NCBI RefSeq assembly: GCF_001457025.1
Contig: NZ_KQ758606.1
Location: 62,001 to 126,000, forward strand
Direction of reading: 5' to 3'
From: Pseudarthrobacter enclensis
GTDB taxonomy: Bacteria > Actinomycetota > Actinomycetes > Actinomycetales > Micrococcaceae
Length of the DNA: 64,000 nucleotides
Every line of letters starts with the position of its first letter. Position 1 is the first letter of the stretch. The notes beneath the pieces were generated by a model that worked only from the letters and a program-made list of their open reading frames with translations, was not told the DNA's origin and made no database searches. The position numbers were made by a program, and so were the translations under genes. Shown here one piece after another: positions 60,589 to 64,000 of the stretch.

Positions 60589-61614
60589 GGCCCCCGCCCT
60601 CACTTCCCCGGCCCCCGTCGAGTCCGCCGCGACCCCGGCGCGCGGCCCGCTCCGGCGCCGGCTCCGGAACGCTTCACCCCAACTGGTGGTGGGTGTCCTG
60701 CTCGCGGCGACGGCCGCCGCGGTCCTCTTCTTCCTGTTCTTCGAACTCAAGGGCAACGTCGGCTACATCCTGCCGCGCCGCGCCATCAAGGTCTCCGCGA
60801 TGCTGCTGGTGGCCGTTGCGGTGGGCGTGTCCACGCTGCTGTTCCAGACCGTGACGGCCAACCGCATCCTGACGCCGTCCATCATGGGCTTCGACTCGCT
60901 GTACATCCTGGTGCAGACCGTCATGGCCTTTGCCCTGGGTGCTGCGGCCGTGGTGACCGCCCCGCCCACGCTGCAGTTCGGCGTCGAGGTGGTGCTGATG
61001 GTGGCCTTCAGCGCCCTGCTGTACCGCTGGATGTTCACCGGCGCCACCCGCTCGCTGCACCTGCTCCTGCTGGTGGGCGTGATCCTCGGCAGCCTGTTCC
61101 GTGGCTTCTCCTCACTGCTGCAGCGACTGATGGAACCCAGCGAGTTCATCATCCTGCAGGACCTGTTCTTCGCGTCCTTCAACAACGTGGACCCCTCCCT
61201 GCTGGGCGTCGCGGCGGTGATTGTCGCCGTCGTCTGCGGTGCCGTGTGGCGGGCCCGGCACACCCTTGACGTGCTGGCGCTGGGACGGGACGTGGCCATC
61301 AACGTGGGCGTGGACCACCGCAGGGTGGTGATGCGCGTGCTGCTGGCCTGCTCGCTGCTGGTGGCCGTCTCCACCGCGCTGGTGGGGCCGGTGACGTTCT
61401 TCGGCCTCCTGGTGGTGAGCCTCGGCTACCAGCTGTGCCGCGGTTTCAGCCACGCCTGGCTGCTGCCCATCGTGGTGCTGATCGGCGCCATCGCGCTGGT
61501 GGGTGGCCAGCTGGTCCTGGAGAAGGTCTTCGGCTTCGGCACGGCGCTCAGCGTGGTCATCGAGTTCACCGGCGGCATCCTGTTCCTCTACCTCCTGCTG
61601 AAAGGCTCCCTCAA

Positions 61615-61618
<4 letters not shown>
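60581..61618 (+). CDS. Siderophore ABC transporter permease (FecCD family)
   Basis: The 345-residue second permease has a longer N-terminal tail (about 45 residues, Ala/Pro-rich). Family segments are RRAIKVSAMLLVAVAVGVSTLLFQTVTANRILTPSIMGFDSLY and VGPVTFFGLLVVSLGYQLC. Having two distinct FecCD permeases is typical of catecholate (FatC/FatD, YclN/YclO) systems. It overlaps the ATPase gene by 4 nt (ATGA). Confidence 0.9.
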
Positions 61619-62376
<758 letters not shown>

Positions 62377-62435
62377 CGCGCCCACTTGCGGTGGCTATCC
62401 CCGCAACGCGCGCCCACCCGTGCAAGGCTGGGCAG

Positions 62436-62957
62436 GTGAGTGAAACCGCTGGTGCCCCGGAACCTCTGCTGACCGCCGACGTCGAGCGCGGGACTTTCCG
62501 CCTCCGCCACGCCACGCGGGCGGACCTGCCCGCCATCGTCCAGCTCCTCGCCGACGACGCGCTGGGTGCCGGCCGCGAGGCGGGCCAGGACATGGAACCT
62601 TACGGGCGGGCCTTCGACGCGATCGACGCCGACCCGCGGCACCTGCTGGTGGTCGGCGAGTTGGTGCCGCACGGCGAAGCGGCGGGCGCAGTGGTTGCCA
62701 CGTTCCAGCTGAGCTTCCTGCCCGGCATCTCGCGGCACGGGGCGTGGCGCTCGCAGATCGAGGGGGTGCGCGTGGCCACCTCACTGCGCAGCCTGGGCCT
62801 GGGCAAGCTGATGGTGGAGTGGGCCATTAACGAGTCCCGCCGGCGGGGCTGCGCCCTGCTGCAGCTGACCACACACAAGAGCCGCGGGGCAGCCCACCGC
62901 TTCTACGAGCGGCTGGGGTTCGATGCCAGCCACGAAGGCATGAAGCTCGACCTCTAG
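62436..62957 (+). CDS. GNAT family N-acetyltransferase
   Basis: The roughly 173-residue protein has a GNAT domain with VATSLRSLGLGKLMVEWAI (R-x2-G-x-G/A region) and FYERLGFDASHEGMKL. GTG 62436 is used; a GTG at 62391 is possible but adds an unconserved tail. The protein is similar in style to those in the same position next to siderophore importers, though no link is proven. Confidence 0.78.
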   Translation: MSETAGAPEPLLTADVERGTFRLRHATRADLPAIVQLLADDALGAGREAGQDMEPYGRAFDAIDADPRHLLVVGELVPHGEAAGAVVATFQLSFLPGISRHGAWRSQIEGVRVATSLRSLGLGKLMVEWAINESRRRGCALLQLTTHKSRGAAHRFYERLGFDASHEGMKLDL

Positions 62958-62970
62958 CCACCCGTCCGCA

Positions 62971-63006
62971 TTGACTGTTAGGTACCCTAAATGTTAGGGT
63001 TCCTAA
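62971..63006 (+). promoter_or_regulatory. Promoter and operator of the MarR gene
   Basis: A near-perfect 13-bp inverted repeat (TTAGGTACCCTAA, 62978-62990, with TTAGGGTTCCTAA, 62994-63006) with 3-nt spacer lies over the promoter. The -35 TTGACT (62971-62976) and -10 TAGGGT (62995-63000) are spaced 18 nt; the -10 ends 5 nt before the ATG at 63006, so it is likely leaderless and autorepressed. Confidence 0.7.
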
Positions 63007-63449
63007 TGATGACGACAAATGATTCCCGCCTCGAGGAGCTTGCCTCGGGGTTTCGTGAAGCCCTCCGCCAGAGTGTCTACTTCGTCCGCCGCCTCGACGC
63101 CGACGGGGACCTCAGCGCCGCCCAGCTCAGCACACTGAAGATGCTGCTCGGCGACGGCGTCCGCGTGGGGGAAATTGCCCGGAACCTTGGCGTCCGGGTG
63201 CCCAGCGCCACCGAGCAGATCATCAAGCTCGAACGTGCCGGCCTGGCCCGCCGCGAACCCGACCCCGCCGATTCCCGCGCCGTGCGCGTCATGCTGACGC
63301 CCGAGGGCCGCGCCGCCGTCGAGTCCGCCAACCAGCGCCGCAACGCCGTGATGGCGGACATCCTGGCCTCGCTCACCGAGCAGGACCGGGAAGCGCTGGC
63401 GGCCGCGCTGCCCGTCATCGACAAAATCAACGCCTACCTCCAGAACTGA
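63006..63449 (+). CDS. MarR family transcriptional regulator
   Basis: The 147-residue protein has a winged HTH (about residues 42-108): VGEIARNLGVRVPSATEQIIKLERAGLARREPDPADSRAVRV is the typical MarR recognition and wing. The neighbouring MFS exporter (29 nt downstream) is the likely target along with the gene itself. Start at 63006 avoids putting the operator inside the coding sequence; an ATG at 62991 is in frame but lies in the operator. Confidence 0.88.
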   Translation: MMTTNDSRLEELASGFREALRQSVYFVRRLDADGDLSAAQLSTLKMLLGDGVRVGEIARNLGVRVPSATEQIIKLERAGLARREPDPADSRAVRVMLTPEGRAAVESANQRRNAVMADILASLTEQDREALAAALPVIDKINAYLQN

Positions 63450-63477
63450 CCCAAAGCACAATTTAGGAGCATCCTCC

Positions 63478-64000
63478 ATGGACGGCCAGCTCGCAGAAAC
63501 CCTGCCGGCACCAGAAAACACCCTCCAGGCCGAAAAGGCCTCCTTCCTCAAACAGCCAAAAGCTGTCTGGGCCACAGCCCTCGCCGCGGTCTTCGCGTTC
63601 ATGGGCATCGGGCTGGTGGACCCCATCCTGCCCGCCATCGCCACCAACCTGGACGCCAGCCCCAGCGAGGTCTCGCTGCTGTTCACCAGCTACTTCCTGG
63701 TCACCGCGCTGGCCATGCTGATCACCGGTTTCGTTTCCTCACGCATCGGCGGCAAGAAGACCCTCCTGATCGGGCTCGCCATCATCGTGGTGTTCTCCTC
63801 GCTCTCCGGGCTGTCCGGCAGCGTGGGTGAGCTGGTGGGCTTCCGCGCTGGCTGGGGCCTGGGCAACGCCCTGTTCGTGGCCACCGCCCTGGCGGTCATC
63901 GTGGGTGTAGCCAGCGGGGGCGCCGGTACCGCGATCATCCTCTATGAGGCCGCACTGGGCCTGGGCATCTCCCTCGGCCCGCTCCTGGGCGCCCTGCTGG
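63478..64000 (+). CDS. MFS drug exporter (partial, runs off the window)
   Basis: The first 174 residues are present. They contain a cytoplasmic N-terminus of about 25 residues, then membrane helices with GIGLVDPILPAIA (a typical DHA exporter helix 1), the MFS motif A GFVSSRIGGKKT after helix 2, and ELVGFRAGWGLGNALF, with motif C-like LGISLGPLLGAL near the end. These point to a proton-driven multidrug exporter (EmrB/Bcr type). TTTAGGAG lies upstream of the ATG. It is presumably controlled by the adjacent MarR. The C-terminal half is missing. Confidence 0.85.
   Translation, partial: MDGQLAETLPAPENTLQAEKASFLKQPKAVWATALAAVFAFMGIGLVDPILPAIATNLDASPSEVSLLFTSYFLVTALAMLITGFVSSRIGGKKTLLIGLAIIVVFSSLSGLSGSVGELVGFRAGWGLGNALFVATALAVIVGVASGGAGTAIILYEAALGLGISLGPLLGALL

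Overview
The window is about 66-67% GC DNA, gene-dense, with GTG/TTG starts, many stop/start overlaps (ATGA, GTGA) and many probable leaderless genes. Together with the gene content (actinobacterial PurB, WXG100-like protein, DtxR-like iron box, mannitol PTS with MtlD, pectin and fructan hydrolases) this points to a soil or plant-associated actinobacterium of the Micrococcaceae, most like Arthrobacter/Pseudarthrobacter. That assignment is inference from style; no rRNA marker is present. I see no tRNA, rRNA, insertion sequence, prophage or CRISPR array.

Layout. 1-7 kb: tail of an unknown gene, a TetR regulator divergent from an FAD monooxygenase, an Fe3+/phosphonate-type ABC importer (binding protein, ATPase, double permease), an acyl-CoA thioesterase and an acetyltransferase. 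7-13 kb: a MarR regulator with identical operators on both sides, leading into a small Cys-rich protein and a soluble Ser/Thr kinase; a histidine phosphatase and purB; a WXG100-like protein coupled to an alpha/beta hydrolase. 13-18 kb: a secreted GH25-like protein, a holin-like membrane protein, and a pectin operon (PL1 pectate lyase plus an SGNH-esterase/pectin methylesterase fusion) behind paired LacI-type operators. 18-27 kb: HisC-like aminotransferase, branched-chain 2-oxoacid dehydrogenase E1a/E1b/E2, a PAP2-type membrane protein, UspA, a second aminotransferase and a GerMN lipoprotein.

27-40 kb: FMN reductase/TetR pair; a peptide-type ABC importer operon with fused ATPases preceded by a possible pseudoknotted leader RNA and ended by a strong terminator; a Gfo/Idh/MocA oxidoreductase; alanine dehydrogenase divergent from a PucR-type regulator; an alpha/beta hydrolase with an excisionase-type HTH protein. 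40-52.5 kb: a candidate fructan utilisation locus: LacI regulator with two operators, a family-5 (peptide-type) binding protein, two permeases, two ATPases, an intracellular GH32 and a 1220-residue secreted GH32. The likely logic is extracellular cleavage of levan or inulin, import of oligosaccharides by an Opp-like transporter, and cytoplasmic hydrolysis.

52.5-64 kb: PTS enzyme I, a divergent TetR-like regulator, mannitol PTS EIICBA and mannitol-1-phosphate dehydrogenase (no HPr gene in the window); a catecholate-type siderophore importer behind a DtxR-like iron box; an acetyltransferase; and a MarR regulator with an operator followed by an MFS exporter cut by the window end. A recurrent feature is a -10 hexamer (mostly TAGNNT) lying 5-7 nt before the start codon of at least eleven genes, mostly regulators, which implies leaderless transcripts.
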